Positions 36,594-47,042 of a DNA stretch of 64,000 bases are shown here, piece after piece. The stretch comes from Dioszegia crocea. Taxonomy: Eukaryota > Basidiomycota > Tremellomycetes > Tremellales > Bulleribasidiaceae. The position numbers and the translations under genes are program-made. A model generated the notes under the pieces. The model was given only the letters and a program-made list of their open reading frames with translations. It made no database searches and was not told the DNA's origin. Where the stretch lies: contig BCKK01000001.1 in the NCBI GenBank assembly GCA_001600615.1, forward strand, positions 487,641 through 551,640, given 5' to 3'. Position 1 is the first letter of the stretch, and the number at the start of each line of letters is the position of its first letter.

Positions 36594-36930
36594 CTCCTGC
36601 GCTCCCGTGCTAGTAGACGTGGCTGCTCTTGTTCTTCAGTCTGCCGATGCCGTCGTCGCCAATGAATGGGGGTCAATTTTTGAGGAATGCTGCAGCTGGG
36701 ACGCGACGCGACTGCGGAGATGTACCCTATCTCCACATCCGGCCAAATATACTTCCGTGATCACGTGTTGCTTTTCTACCGGATCCGGATTTCGCCCTTA
36801 CCCCCACCCACTACTGTAGCTGCAGCATACCTTTGCATACCACACATGCACCATACATAACAATAACAAGCATCTACCCTTAGGTAACAGTGCGAAATAC
36901 ACCCACAGTCGCGTAGAGACGACGGAAACA
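36594..36930. promoter_or_regulatory. Divergent promoter, F-box B / RSC4-like gene
   Basis: 337 bp. Contains an E-box CACGTG at 36762-36767 and a CCGGATCCGG palindrome at about 36779-36788, the same 10-mer seen upstream of RIB7 at 11190. Confidence 0.45.
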
Positions 36931-39486
36931 ATGGCAAATCCAACTGTGAAACCCGAATCTTCGCCCAAAATGGACGCGACTGTCAACAACAACAACAATT
37001 CAAATTCAAAATCCAGTCCTGCCGGTGCGGCAACTGCGGCGGACGCGACACCGCGCGCTGATTCGGCTGAGGGGGAGGGAGAGGGTGAAGGAAATGCTCC
37101 AGCACAGAGGGGCAGGAAAAGGAGATTGGGCGTGGATCCATCATTGATCATTTCGGATGGGCGGTCAAAGAGGAGGAAATCACCCTCGCCCGAACCGGTA
37201 GAAGCGGCTGCGAAGATTGAAGAGAGAGATCCGAAAGATAAAGCGAGAGCGGAGAGCTTGGGCAGGGAGATATATACGAAGATTATGGAGAGTGAGAAGG
37301 ACGGGTGAGTGACGCGTTTAATGCGGGGGAATATGGGCTGATGGAGAATAGAGAAAGCATGTCGCTACCCTTCGTCAAACTTCCGTCCAAGGTATGTAAA
37401 ACATCTTTTTCTTCTGAATCTCGTGCTGACCTCTCAGAAATCCTTCCCAGACTACTACGAAACGATCAAACATCCCATGTGCCTCGATACAGTCCGCGCA
37501 AAGCTCGACAAGCAAGAGTATGAAACGTTGAAAGAGGTGATTGCGGACCTTGGTCAGATCTTTACCAACGCAAAGCGATGTACGTGTCCCTTCGTCGTCT
37601 CTCCTATGAAGCTGACGTGTAGACAACACCAAAGACTCACAACTCTTTCAATGGGCAAAGAAGCTACATGTAAGTCTTCCTTCTTCCTTGCTGTGCACAC
37701 CTTCCACGCTCTCAGGCTAACCCTACAGAAATTGACTCGGACATTCTACGCCAAAGTGACAGATCCAGACGCCAACCAGCCCGACTCGGAGGACGACACT
37801 GGACCCAGCAGCGGTCCATCCAAACCCCGCCGCTCATCGACTGCCATCAAAGGCGAAGCGCGAATACCCTCGGCGTCTGTTGATCCGGAGGATGAGGATG
37901 TGGATATGGGCGGTCCGTCAAATGCCAGTATGGATGGGGAGTCTGTTGCAGCAGGGAGCGGTAGAGCAGGAAAGAAGAGGGGGTCATATATGAAGGATGG
38001 ACCTACAGTGTACAGACTCGTCAAGCCTGTATTGAAGATGATTCGGGATGCGCGATCGACAGAGTGAGTCCTGGACAAAGATTAGAGAGGCCTGCGCTGA
38101 CGCATCAGTGGGCTGCACAGGGACATCACTGCCATTTTTGAGACCCTACCGGACAGGAAGGGTCTGCCAGATTACTATTCGGCCATCAAGAATCCTATAT
38201 CCCTGGAGGAGATTTCAGTAAGTGCTGGGTCAACGATAGGGCCTGATCCCCGAAATGGAGCTGACGCTAGACAGAGGCGGATAGACGATCGGAAATACGA
38301 GTCGTCGGAAGAATTCTTTGATCAAATGGACCTCATGTGCGCCAATGCCATGCAGTACAATGAGGACGACAGTGATGTTTTCCGAGATGCACAGCAGATC
38401 AAAGTGAGTAAAGGTTCTACATCCCTCATAAACCACCCTGGTATCAAGCTCATATGACAGGGGATCCTCGATACAAACCGTACCGACATCCAACGGCGTC
38501 TCGCCCAACCTGCACCCCAAAAATCCAAACCCCGATCCTCAGCAGCCACCTCTACAACCGATCCCACACCTTCCCGGATTGAAACCTCCCGTCCCCCTGT
38601 TCCACGCGACCTCGCCTCTCCTCATCCAGGCTACGGTGGCACCTCCCCACATCCCTCCTCGGCCACCTCGGTTATCCCTCCGCGACCCTACCTCATCCCC
38701 CTACCTCTCGGGATGGTATCTGACGATATCGTCTCCCGACTCCCCCAATACCCTGCGAACGAACAACAAGCATGGGCAGCCTCTCTATCCCCGCCATCGA
38801 TGCATCAGTATCGCCAGATCTTGGCCAAGCTTGAGGCGCGCCGTCGGGCATCGGCAGAACAACCCGCTCTTCCTCTGCCAGATCTTGCATCTGGTGCTCG
38901 GGCCGGACCAGCATCAGGAGCCAACGGATCTTCTTCTTCTTCATCCACTCAACCATTCAACCTTGCCTACCGTACCAAACCCCCTCAGCCAATGGTGAAG
39001 CACCTAGACTTTGCGTTTAGCGCACCGGTCCCCACATCAGAAGGCGGGGGTAAGGAGAGACATACGATACGCCTGTATAATCTCAGAGGGGTAGTTTCGC
39101 ACTCGTTGATCATCGGGGCGGAAACTGCCGAAGTGGAGATTACGGCCATGTTGGCTGGAGGGTCAGGGACGGAGGTTGCAGATTCTAGTGCGGTACCGGC
39201 AGTCGGGAGTGGAACGCCGGAAGTAAGATTGAAAGTCAATGGGAATCCGGGAAGTACGGCCAAGTTTGTTTATGCCGAAGTGGAGCCGTCAAAAGAGGGG
39301 GCAGAGGGGGTGGAAGGGGCAGTGGCGGAAATGGGTGAAGGGTCAATATCGACCAGAGGGAAACCGATCGGGATGCGTTGGACAGTCCCGATTGCGCATA
39401 GTCGGATGGAAACGAGGTTGGATGTGGTGTGTACTCTGAATGGAAAAACGGAGCAGAGTGGGATATACATCAGTAGGCAATTCTAG
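36931..39486 (+). CDS. RSC4: Tandem-bromodomain chromatin remodeler subunit (RSC4-like)
   Basis: Eight exons (36931-37304, 37352-37391, 37438-37579, 37623-37669, 37729-38063, 38109-38217, 38275-38403, 38461-39486) encode 733 residues. The N-terminus is disordered with nuclear signals (RGRKRR, RSKRRK). Bromodomain 1 spans ~102-205 (FVKLPSKKSFPDYYETIKHP, IFTNAKRYN) and bromodomain 2 ~290-392 (FETLPDRKGLPDYYSAIKNP, DLMCANAMQYNED). Both keep the PDYY and the acetyl-lysine-contacting Asn (NAKRYN, NAMQYN). The C-terminal ~180 residues form a beta-rich domain (IRLYNLRGVVSHSLIIG … GIYISRQF). Two adjacent bromodomains plus this C-terminus fit Rsc4, which binds acetylated histone H3 in the RSC complex; polybromo-type relatives are the alternative. 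Confidence 0.87.
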
Positions 39487-40325
39487 GTGGATGGACGGAA
39501 GATTTACATGTTCGGGTAGAGGATGGGGTCTGGTCAGGCTCAGACCGGGAGCTCGGGAGGCATGACTATTGATGATGCAGAGAGAACTGATGTCGGTCGA
39601 TATACCCGAAGAAGGGGCTTCGTACCCGCACCGTTGCTAGCTGACTCTCAACTCGGAGTCTTAGTCTTCCTGTAGCGGTGTACTGCTGAGGGAAAACGAA
39701 GAAGCGCACGGTCACGCCATTGGTAAGCCGCCAATCGTCCGAGCGGGGTTTGCAAGGATCCTGGTGTTGTCGCTCTCTTCACCCCGCACCGTGATCTGAC
39801 TGATAACAACCCGCCGTGCAGGTCAAAAGAACTGTGTGGCCATACGATGCCTCGCCGTAATTCTGATCCCTTAAACGGATGGGTCAAGCGGCGATTCGGC
39901 TGATAAATCTGCGAGGTGGGACGAAACCTGAAGATCTGAAGACCGCCTGTCACTCCGTACTCGGCGAAGTCGCCGTTTACCAGCTTGTGCGACGTGTAAG
40001 AAATCACTAACGGTGTTTCTGATAACAATTGCAAAGGATGCTGGAGGCTGTTTCGACAAGCTGGCGGGTACCTTCACGTTTGAAGCCTCGGAGCGGGAAA
40101 ATCTGCGAAGCATGAGCCTTCACTGGTGAAGCACGACATTCGCACGACAGCCTCACGGCCTGCTTTGGAAGGCTAAGCGGGGACGCGTACCCCCCGCCCC
40201 CTAGGAGTGGAGCACGCCTATAAAAATCGTAGGTTTGCCGTCCACTCACGACGTCCCACACCGCATATCATTCAACCCACAGTCCACAGTCCACATTTCC
40301 CATACCCCACACTGATACCATCGCG
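39487..40325. promoter_or_regulatory. Long intergenic region with TATA box
   Basis: 839 bp without a supported gene. A consensus TATAAAA lies at 40219-40225, 107 bp before the next ATG, preceded by a C-run (CCCCCCGCCCCCT, ~40189-40202) that includes a CCCCT stress-element-like core. The antisense open frames here (39648-40113) show no start context or introns of the local type. Confidence 0.45.
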
Positions 40326-40640
40326 ATGAACGGCTCCAACAACAACAATACCACATCCAACAGCGCCAGCAATTCAGCTGCAGGGGGAAGCGCCCATCCG
40401 AGTGGCGGACACTTCGCCAACCCTTCTCCCAACTCCTACCGAGCTCCAACATCGCGGGAGGAGGATGATGCCGAGGAAGTGACACGAAGACAAACCGCCG
40501 CATGGTTCGCAAGCCGCGGATCAGGAGGTCACGGTGGCGCCAAGGGATCGAATCAGGGGACTGGCGCTGACACCGGCGGGCGCTGGAACGACTCGCAGGG
40601 CTCCGCTACCAATGCCCGTAGCGGCAACAGTGGCGCCTAA
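40326..40640 (+). CDS. Short Asn/Gly/Ser-rich protein, unrecognised
   Basis: One exon, 104 residues, no intron. The protein is low in complexity: an Asn/Ser/Ala start (MNGSNNNNTTSN), a charged middle (SREEDDAEEVTRRQ) containing TAAWFASRGSGGHGG, and a Gly/Asn/Ser tail ending GNSGA. No signal peptide or membrane segment. The locus has an upstream TATA box and pyrimidine leader, which supports real transcription. The composition is like small hydrophilic stress or starvation proteins of fungi, but no family was recognised. Confidence 0.55.
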   Translation: MNGSNNNNTTSNSASNSAAGGSAHPSGGHFANPSPNSYRAPTSREEDDAEEVTRRQTAAWFASRGSGGHGGAKGSNQGTGADTGGRWNDSQGSATNARSGNSGA

Positions 40641-41333
40641 TTCGATAGCCCTGTCCCATCGAGTTGTTGTTGACCCTTTCCATATCATACATGCATACGT
40701 ATCTGATTGCGGGCTATGGCTCGGCGCGCGCATCGCAAAAGCTGCATGTACGACTAATACATATCACATACCACATACACTTGGACCTATCGGTGTATAT
40801 TGCCAATGATATGTATAGCTCATATCCTGGGGGGTGAGCCGGACGCCTGGAGGCATGGGCCATGGGGTGAGCCGCGAGAAATGTCGAGGCTGAGGTTGGA
40901 GTGAGCACCTTGCACGGCTGGATCAGCTAAATACAGTGCGCGATGGTGTGACTCTGGCTCACTCAGCAGCTCTGCAGGCCTCCGAGCGCACACGGTACCT
41001 CAGTCAAAGGTAAATGCCGAAACATGCCATGTCTCTTGTATCGTACCAGTACAAAGGAATTCGCGGAGGCTAGGGGGTGTATAGCCAGTGAAACCGCCCC
41101 GGGCATTACGGGGTACACCAGGGGCTGGCGCGGATCGTCCTTTGCCCTACCCCCCTTTGATGTGAGTGGCGATGTGCCCTTTCCCCTGCGTCCAGCGCCT
41201 ATAAGAGGCTGGACTCCCCCTCTTGCTCTTCCACTTCTACATCACCCCGCCGCCCAGCCACATTGATCAGCACCCTGTTGCCCTTCACCTGCAACTACGT
41301 CTGATTACCCTGACCACATCTCCGATCAGCAGC
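40641..41333. promoter_or_regulatory. Intergenic region with second TATA element
   Basis: 693 bp. TATAAG at 41200-41205 lies 134 bp before the next ATG and shares CGCCTATAA with the TATA element at 40215-40223. GGGGTGAGCCG is repeated at about 40829 and 40863. No gene seen. Confidence 0.4.
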
Positions 41334-41637
41334 ATGGCCGGTGGAAACTCCAACGCTTCGAACACCAGCGCCGACTGGTCTGGAACATCAGCCACATGGA
41401 AGGAAAAATTCGCAAAAGATGAACACAATTTCTGGGCACTCCAATTTCTCCAATACCAAGACCATGCAGGAGCTCCGAGAATACGTCGAACGCAATCGTA
41501 ATTCTGCGACCTCTGATACGTCCAATTTTCTTTTCCAGCTGGAGTACGGGCAGGCAGTGGCTGCGCTTTCGGTCCGCGAGAGGACGGAGGGGTCGGGGGC
41601 CAGCTCTGACAACAAATCTGCTGGGAACGGCGCTTGA
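41334..41637 (+). CDS. Short Ser/Asn-rich locus, frame uncertain (possible frameshift)
   Basis: The first ATG (41334) opens a 55-residue frame (MAGGNSNASNTSADWSGTSA…) that stops at 41501. In the next frame a longer open stretch continues to 41637; from its ATG at 41419 it encodes 72 residues including TMQELREYVERNRNSATSD and ends SAGNGA, much like the GNSGA end of the protein at 40326. Both halves have plausible composition, but no GT-AG intron joins them. Possible readings: a sequencing or real frameshift in one ~100-residue gene, a translated upstream ORF overlapping the real gene, or ribosomal frameshifting. No family was recognised. Confidence 0.35.
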
Positions 41638-41910
41638 GTCATGAGTCACCGGTGGGGGAGTGAATATCAGCTAGCAGATCTGCGCAGTCAATTGTAGCCT
41701 TCCCCCCCTTTTGTTCCTCTTGCCAACGGGGTCTACGTTCCGTCGAGATCCATATGCCGTCTTACCCCATGCATTGTATCAGCCAGTGTGCAATATGCGA
41801 AGGCAGGGATACTTGTCCAGGCGCATATAGCTCGTCGACGAGCAGATCGATCAGTGGCGCAATGAGGCGGCCGCACGTGGTCCCTTCGGAGCATGGCAGA
41901 TGCATTAGCA
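41638..41910. other. Intergenic region left of the hexanucleotide repeat
   Basis: Holds the 3' end of the short gene and then unremarkable sequence up to the repeat. No coding support. Confidence 0.3.
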
Positions 41911-42086
41911 TAAGTATGAGTATAAGTATGAGTATAAGTATAAGTATAAGTATAAGTATAAGTATAAGTATAAGTATAAGTATAAGTATAAGTATAAGTA
42001 TAAGTATAAGTATAAGTATAAGTATAAGTATAAGTATAAGTATAAGTATAAGTATAAGTATAAGTATAAGTATAAGTATAAGTATG
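41911..42086. repeat. Hexanucleotide microsatellite (AGTATA)n
   Basis: About 29 tandem copies of AGTATA over 176 bp. The first few units carry an A-to-G variant (AGTATG) and the last is also AGTATG; the core is perfect. It lies in the 3' intergenic space between converging genes. It makes artificial open frames (Ser-Ile repeats on plus, Leu-Tyr on minus) that are not genes. Confidence 0.97.
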
Positions 42087-42216
42087 TCAGTATAAATCGC
42101 AGAACTTCTCGCATCTGCCTGGTGACCTCGAGCTCGTGAGGGAGCGCGATACTCACTCTTGACCGGAAATCCGAGCTGCCTAAATCATCTGCACTCAGCG
42201 AAATACCCAGCCTAGC

Positions 42217-43330
42217 TCAACAAACATGCTCCAACTTCACTTGTCCTCCCTTCGCCGGCCCCAAATCCCTCGCCACAAGCCTATTGAACTGTTCCATCAT
42301 CATAGCGAAGAGTGACCGAGATAGCGCAGCGTCCCATCGGCCCTTGGACGACTCGTCCCTGATGAAAGCGTGCTGAGCCTGGACCTCCATGAACTGGGAT
42401 ATCAGCAAACGTCTATGGTCTCCTGTATGGATCGCAAAGAATGCTGAAGGTCGGATAACTTACGCTGAATGTCACTCCTGCATCGTCTAGCGTCTCCCGT
42501 ATCAGCGTCCTGCCCTTCCGATCGACGTGTGTGTCTTGTCTCCCGAACACTAGAGCTACCTCGCCTTTCCCGCTTAGTTTACCATTCTTGATTTTGATCA
42601 GGGTGTCGTCTGATTGGCCGGCGCCGAGGGTGGCAGAGTGGACGCTGATGGGTCAGCCATACTCCTGTCATGACCTGTAGGTGTATATGAGGAGGGATCG
42701 CTTACTCGGTTGCGAAGTAGCAGAACGTCGATAAGACTCGAGGATCAAATGCACACTGGGTCTGTTAGCCCAAGTCACAGGTGGCTGAAGGTGCGCTCAG
42801 CTCACTCTCAATGCCTGAGATAATCAGCATAAGCACCAAACAGGGGATCAAAGTAGACATACTAGATGTCCACCGAGACACATCCCCGTCGAAGCTATTC
42901 TGCCTGTGCAGTTCTCGAGGGACATTAACAGATCCACTGACAGGGTCGCATCCTTCCTGTCAGCTCATTGCTCCAATCTCCGACAAGCTACGCGGTCAGA
43001 AGCACGTACCTCATCATAAGCCTTAACAGTCTTCTCGGCCTTGTACTTGTTCCCCCTGTCCGTGCCTTCGGTGTCGTACGGAATAGCCTCTGGCCCCTCG
43101 AACTCATGGAATGAGCTCGGTAGAGCAACGACATATCCTTCCGAGGCGATGTTGCTGGCGAATCGCTCGACCGGTCCAGTCACTTGATAGATCTCAGAGA
43201 AGACTACACATCCGGGGAATTTGGCGTTGGGGTGAGAGGGGATAGAGGGCTCAATGAGGTAGATCCGGATTGTCCCTGGTTTTGAGGAGGATGTAGTGGG
43301 GACGTCACGGTAAGAAGTCTTGATGAGCAT
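42217..43330 (-). CDS. Dienelactone hydrolase family protein
   Basis: Exons (minus) 43330-43010, 42952-42863, 42814-42806, 42755-42706, 42644-42464, 42393-42217 give 275 residues, normal for the family. The alpha/beta-hydrolase core is clear: FPGCVVFSEIYQVTGPVERF, the nucleophile elbow GMCLGGHL with catalytic Cys, then LVFGRQDTHVD (Asp) and QAQHAFIRD (His). Such enzymes open lactone or ester bonds; the substrate is unknown. Exon 3 is only 9 nt (Ala-Leu-Arg); leaving it out would remove three residues next to CAFDPRVLSTFCYF, while its flanking introns have good gtatgt/gtgagc donors and CTGAT/CTAAC branch sites. Exon 2 uses the second AG after the branch site so the frame fits. ATG 43330 was preferred to the upstream in-frame codon because the family starts here. 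Confidence 0.88.
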
Positions 43331-43695
43331 CTTGGAAGCTGAGTGAATTCCGAGGTAGTATCTTTGATGCGAATGACAGAATGTAACGGTAGCTTCGTCA
43401 GGTTGAGCAAGGTTGAGCAGGATGGATCTCTTCAAGGAATGTGGCCAGATCGTTCATTCTTTCAGTCACACCTATGATAGAGTCTCTTTGCATAGCTCCT
43501 TCGAGCTCGCAGCACCGGTAGCCTCCTCTCTATATGCTTGCATGCATGTAAGAACGACTACTGGCTGCCCACCCCATCACCCTCTTGGACGACGCACGGA
43601 TAACCGCCCAACTTGATTCCGCCACACTAGTCACTTTCGCTGAGCCAAACGGCCCTTTGTCGATCCTCCTTCGCCTTTCCCTCTCATCCGCCACA
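43331..43695. promoter_or_regulatory. Divergent promoter, dienelactone hydrolase / PAT1
   Basis: 365 bp between divergent starts. The PAT1 side is pyrimidine-rich (43645-43695). No TATA box seen. Confidence 0.5.
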
Positions 43696-46568
43696 ATGTC
43701 AGGCTTCTTCGGCTTCAACACAGCTCTACCCGAGCGAAATCAGCCGGCTCAGGCTCAGCACCAGGGATTCGGCGGATTTGCTGGAGGACGAGCGGCCAAT
43801 GATCAAACGGCGTTCGGCGGCCTCGGTGGGGCAGGCGAGGAGGAGGATCTCGCGGTGTATAACTGGGGAGATCAGACGGGTAGCTTGATGGAGGATGGTG
43901 ATATGGCGAATGATGAAACTTTTGGTGGTATGGGAGATATGAGTAAGTCGATATCAAGCGGAGTCGAGGACGGACCCAAGCTGATATTTGCAGACAACGA
44001 CTTTCAGTTCTCGTCGCAGCCCGTTTCAGCCCCGGTGTCGAAACCGAAAGTACCTCAGGCTCGGGGTCAGGTAGCATCCACTCAGTCGAGATACAAGCCA
44101 AAGGTCGCCCATGATCCGTTTGCATTCTCCGAGGATGATTTCTACTCCCCTAGAAAGCCCGCAGGTAGTGAGTCTGTTCGACCCAGATGTCGGAACGGAT
44201 TGAATAGCCACTGACGCTGTGCAGAACCGATCAAGTCCGTCCCTGCCAAACCATCTCCTGCGCCGAAATCACAGAGTGCACCAGGTCAGGCTCCACCATC
44301 GATGGGATCTCTCTGGGGCAACCCAGCACCGCCGGCATCTACCCTCTGGGGTGCTTCTCCCGCTTCTTCCACTCGTCCCTCCGGACCCGCTGCGCAGAAT
44401 GCTCCGGCAACTACCACCCAGCCTCCCCCTATCGGCCAAATGAAGACACTTGCGGAGATCGAGGACGAGATGTCTCGCATGAATATTCCCGAGCCTCCAA
44501 AGCAGCACCAGATGCTGTCGATGGATGAGATCGAGAGGCAGATGATGGAGTCCATGGAGCCAGCACCGGCTGCCCCAACTCCTGCACCCGCCACTCGGAT
44601 CGTCCAGCCTCCACCCAGAGAGACCACACCCCCTCAACACAATCTCGCCGTATCCGGATACGCAAACCAGCAGGCTTTGCTCGACAGCATGTTCCCTGAA
44701 CTCGGCACGACTCCTGCTCCCGGCACTACCACTGCATCGTTCCCGAGCGGTGAAAATGCCCCTCCTCGCCAGTCTCCCGAAGAGCAGGCTAGGCTGCAGG
44801 CGCTGCACGAGCGGATCAAGGTGAAGATTGAGGGCATGAGCCGATACAACCACCTGATGGGGAACTCGGACAAGGACTTCATCACCCGTATTCAGCTTTC
44901 TCAGCTTGTCACTGCCGATCCTTACGCCTCGGACTTCTACGCTCAGGTGTTTTCAGCACTTCGAAGGCGGCAGGAAGCACAGGCGCAGCCGAATCAGGAG
45001 GGTGGAGGTCCAACGGTCGTGCAAGTTACGGCAGGCGCTGCGTTTGCTGTGTCTGCTCCGGCGAACAGGTTCGGAAAGATGGGACAGGCTACTATGTCCA
45101 AGTTGAGCGGGCAGGTGAAGAAGCTCGTGGAGAACAGACTGAGCCACCAGAAGGCTTCCTCCAATGCCGGTAAGTTGCTTTCCTGCATAATTTGGATCAC
45201 GCTAATCCCCCAGCCGCTCTGCAGGGGGCGCTCGGCAAAGTCTCGCGTGGTGGTGTAGCAGCCCCTCGACCAGTCCTCGCTGTGCCGTCTTCAGGCAACA
45301 ACAGCAATCGACCTACCAGCATCCTCAACGATCAATCCGGTATCCGTCGCCAAGCACTGACTAAGAAGCAAGTCCTATTTGCTTTGGAAGAGCTGTACGA
45401 CTCCGTCCTCGAGCTGGAACAAATGCGGAGGGAAATGCCTCCGCCTACAGCTATGGAGGAGATCGATATGTGGAACCAGAGATGCGGCATGAAGGTCGAG
45501 GAAATTTGGAGGCGATTGATGGTCATGGAACCCCTAGACGTCAGGTATGTGTACTGTTCTCCTTGCGTCCGGCACTCTAGCTGACGATCTAGTAACCCTC
45601 ACCCCTTCATCTCCTTGATGAACCCCGTCAAGGGCCAACGCCTCTTCCCTCGTCTTCTCCGACACCTTCCTCACCAACAAGCCTTAACGCTTTTGACGCT
45701 CATCATCGCCACCTACCCTCAGCTCGACGTCGTCGCCAGGGCGCCCCCACCACCTGTGTCCGACTCGTCACTTCTCACCAAGGCCGATCGTCTAGACCGC
45801 GCCAAGCGCGAGGCCGAGACCGACAGCTTCTTGCACTGTGTCGTACCAGGCTTGGACATCCTGCTTCAGCGATGTGGACTGGGTATGATTGCTGGTTTAT
45901 TGGGCATCATTGCGCAGAGGATGGAAGTCTGGCGAGTGGCTTGCACAAGAGTGAGCTTGCTGGTACCAAAGGAAGTTATCAAAAAGCTGACCCGTCTAGC
46001 CTGGTGTTGCCCTCTTCACTGCCCTACTCTCTAGAGCTCAGAGCCTTATCCGCCCTGACCCATCAAACCCTCAAGCTCCTCCACCTCCCGACGCAGCTGA
46101 AGTCGACCAATGGTGAGTTAACACTATTACCATCTGGTCCTCAAACTGACAACGCAGGAACAAAACCTATGCCTACTTCCTCTCCATCCTCCTCCCTCAC
46201 CTATCCGACCTCTTCCCGTCCGCTCTAGTCCAACGAAACGCCTTCGGTCCCGGTGCATACCTTATGACGAGCAATGATGGCTCAGACGAGATGGAGCGCC
46301 GCGATGCCGAAGTTTGGGGCTTTACTGCCGCTCTCGCTGTGAATGCGCCAGAAGAGGAGCAGGCGAACCTTGTTGGTGCGCTCAGAGATAAGATTCTGCA
46401 TACTGTGCAGTCTAGCCGAGGGGCGGGCGTTCGCGCTGAAGGTAGGGAGAGGAAATTGAGGAATGTCAACATGTTTTTGCACGGTCTGGTAAGTTTCATA
46501 AACTCCCTCGTGGACACGAGAGTAGAAAGCTGACTCTACAGGGTCTCGATGCGTCAATGATTGAATAG
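43696..46568 (+). CDS. PAT1: mRNA decapping activator Pat1
   Basis: Exons 43696-43942, 43994-44167, 44225-45169, 45214-45544, 45593-45950, 46000-46112, 46158-46488, 46542-46568 give 841 residues. The N-terminus has the Pat1 signature (MSGFFGFNT, later DPFAFSEDDFYSP), followed by a Pro/Gln-rich middle with a helix (MLSMDEIERQMMESME) and ALLDSMFPEL. The central Mid domain carries MSRYNHLMGNSDKDFITRIQLSQLVTADPYASDFY. The C-terminal helical repeat (~residues 480-841) contains PFISLMNPVKGQRLFPRLLRHL and HCVVPGLDILLQRCGLGMIAG. Pat1 links Lsm1-7, Dhh1 and Dcp2 in P-bodies to start decapping of deadenylated mRNA. Intron 43943-43993 is a multiple of three without stop, so its retention would be frame-neutral. 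Confidence 0.93.
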
Positions 46569-47042
46569 ATAACATCCGAAATGAAAGCGCATCTCGCATG
46601 CATCCATCTTCTCGGCTCAACAGGTGCAGGTGTAAAACTGCCACACTCGGCAATAAGCGGCTTAACGCGGGGGTAAGGTTTCAGTTAATCTGTTTCAACC
46701 TGAAACACACAAAGGACGCCTTTATTCAGTTTGAAAGTCACTTTCGAGGAGGGATTAGCTTATTGTTCTACTGGGACAACACAAGGACTGACGGATAGCC
46801 TTTGAAAGAGGGGTTTGTGTGGTCAAGGAGGGGGATCGCCTGGGCATCAAGGAGCTAACAACGATGTCAACAAGGGGGATGGATTGGTCGATCTTCCTTC
46901 ATTTGTCCGTATCGCACTTACACCAGTAACATCATACTTCTACGCACTTAACCAGCACAGAGCACTGCAAATCCCCCGATCGACCATCGAAGCTTCAACA
47001 AAGGATCACTCAACATCGCCACTCGAACATCAAGACGCGAAA
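46569..47042. other. Intergenic region, 474 bp
   Basis: 3' UTR of PAT1 and C/A-rich leader of the next gene. GTTTCA.. TGAAAC-like inverted sequence occurs near 46680-46706 (TTTCAGTTAATCTGTTTCAACCTGAAAC). No gene found. Confidence 0.35.

Noticed and set aside
39648..40113. Minus-strand open frames between the RSC4-like gene and the short TATA-driven gene
   Set aside because: No consistent start, no introns of the local type and they overlap the promoter of 40326; not supportable.
41754..42156. Open frames encoding Ser-Ile and Leu-Tyr repeats
   Set aside because: They are simple translations of the hexanucleotide microsatellite.
43331..43435. Upstream extension of the dienelactone hydrolase frame
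   Set aside because: Open and in frame, but the family begins at the chosen Met and the extension has no recognisable feature.
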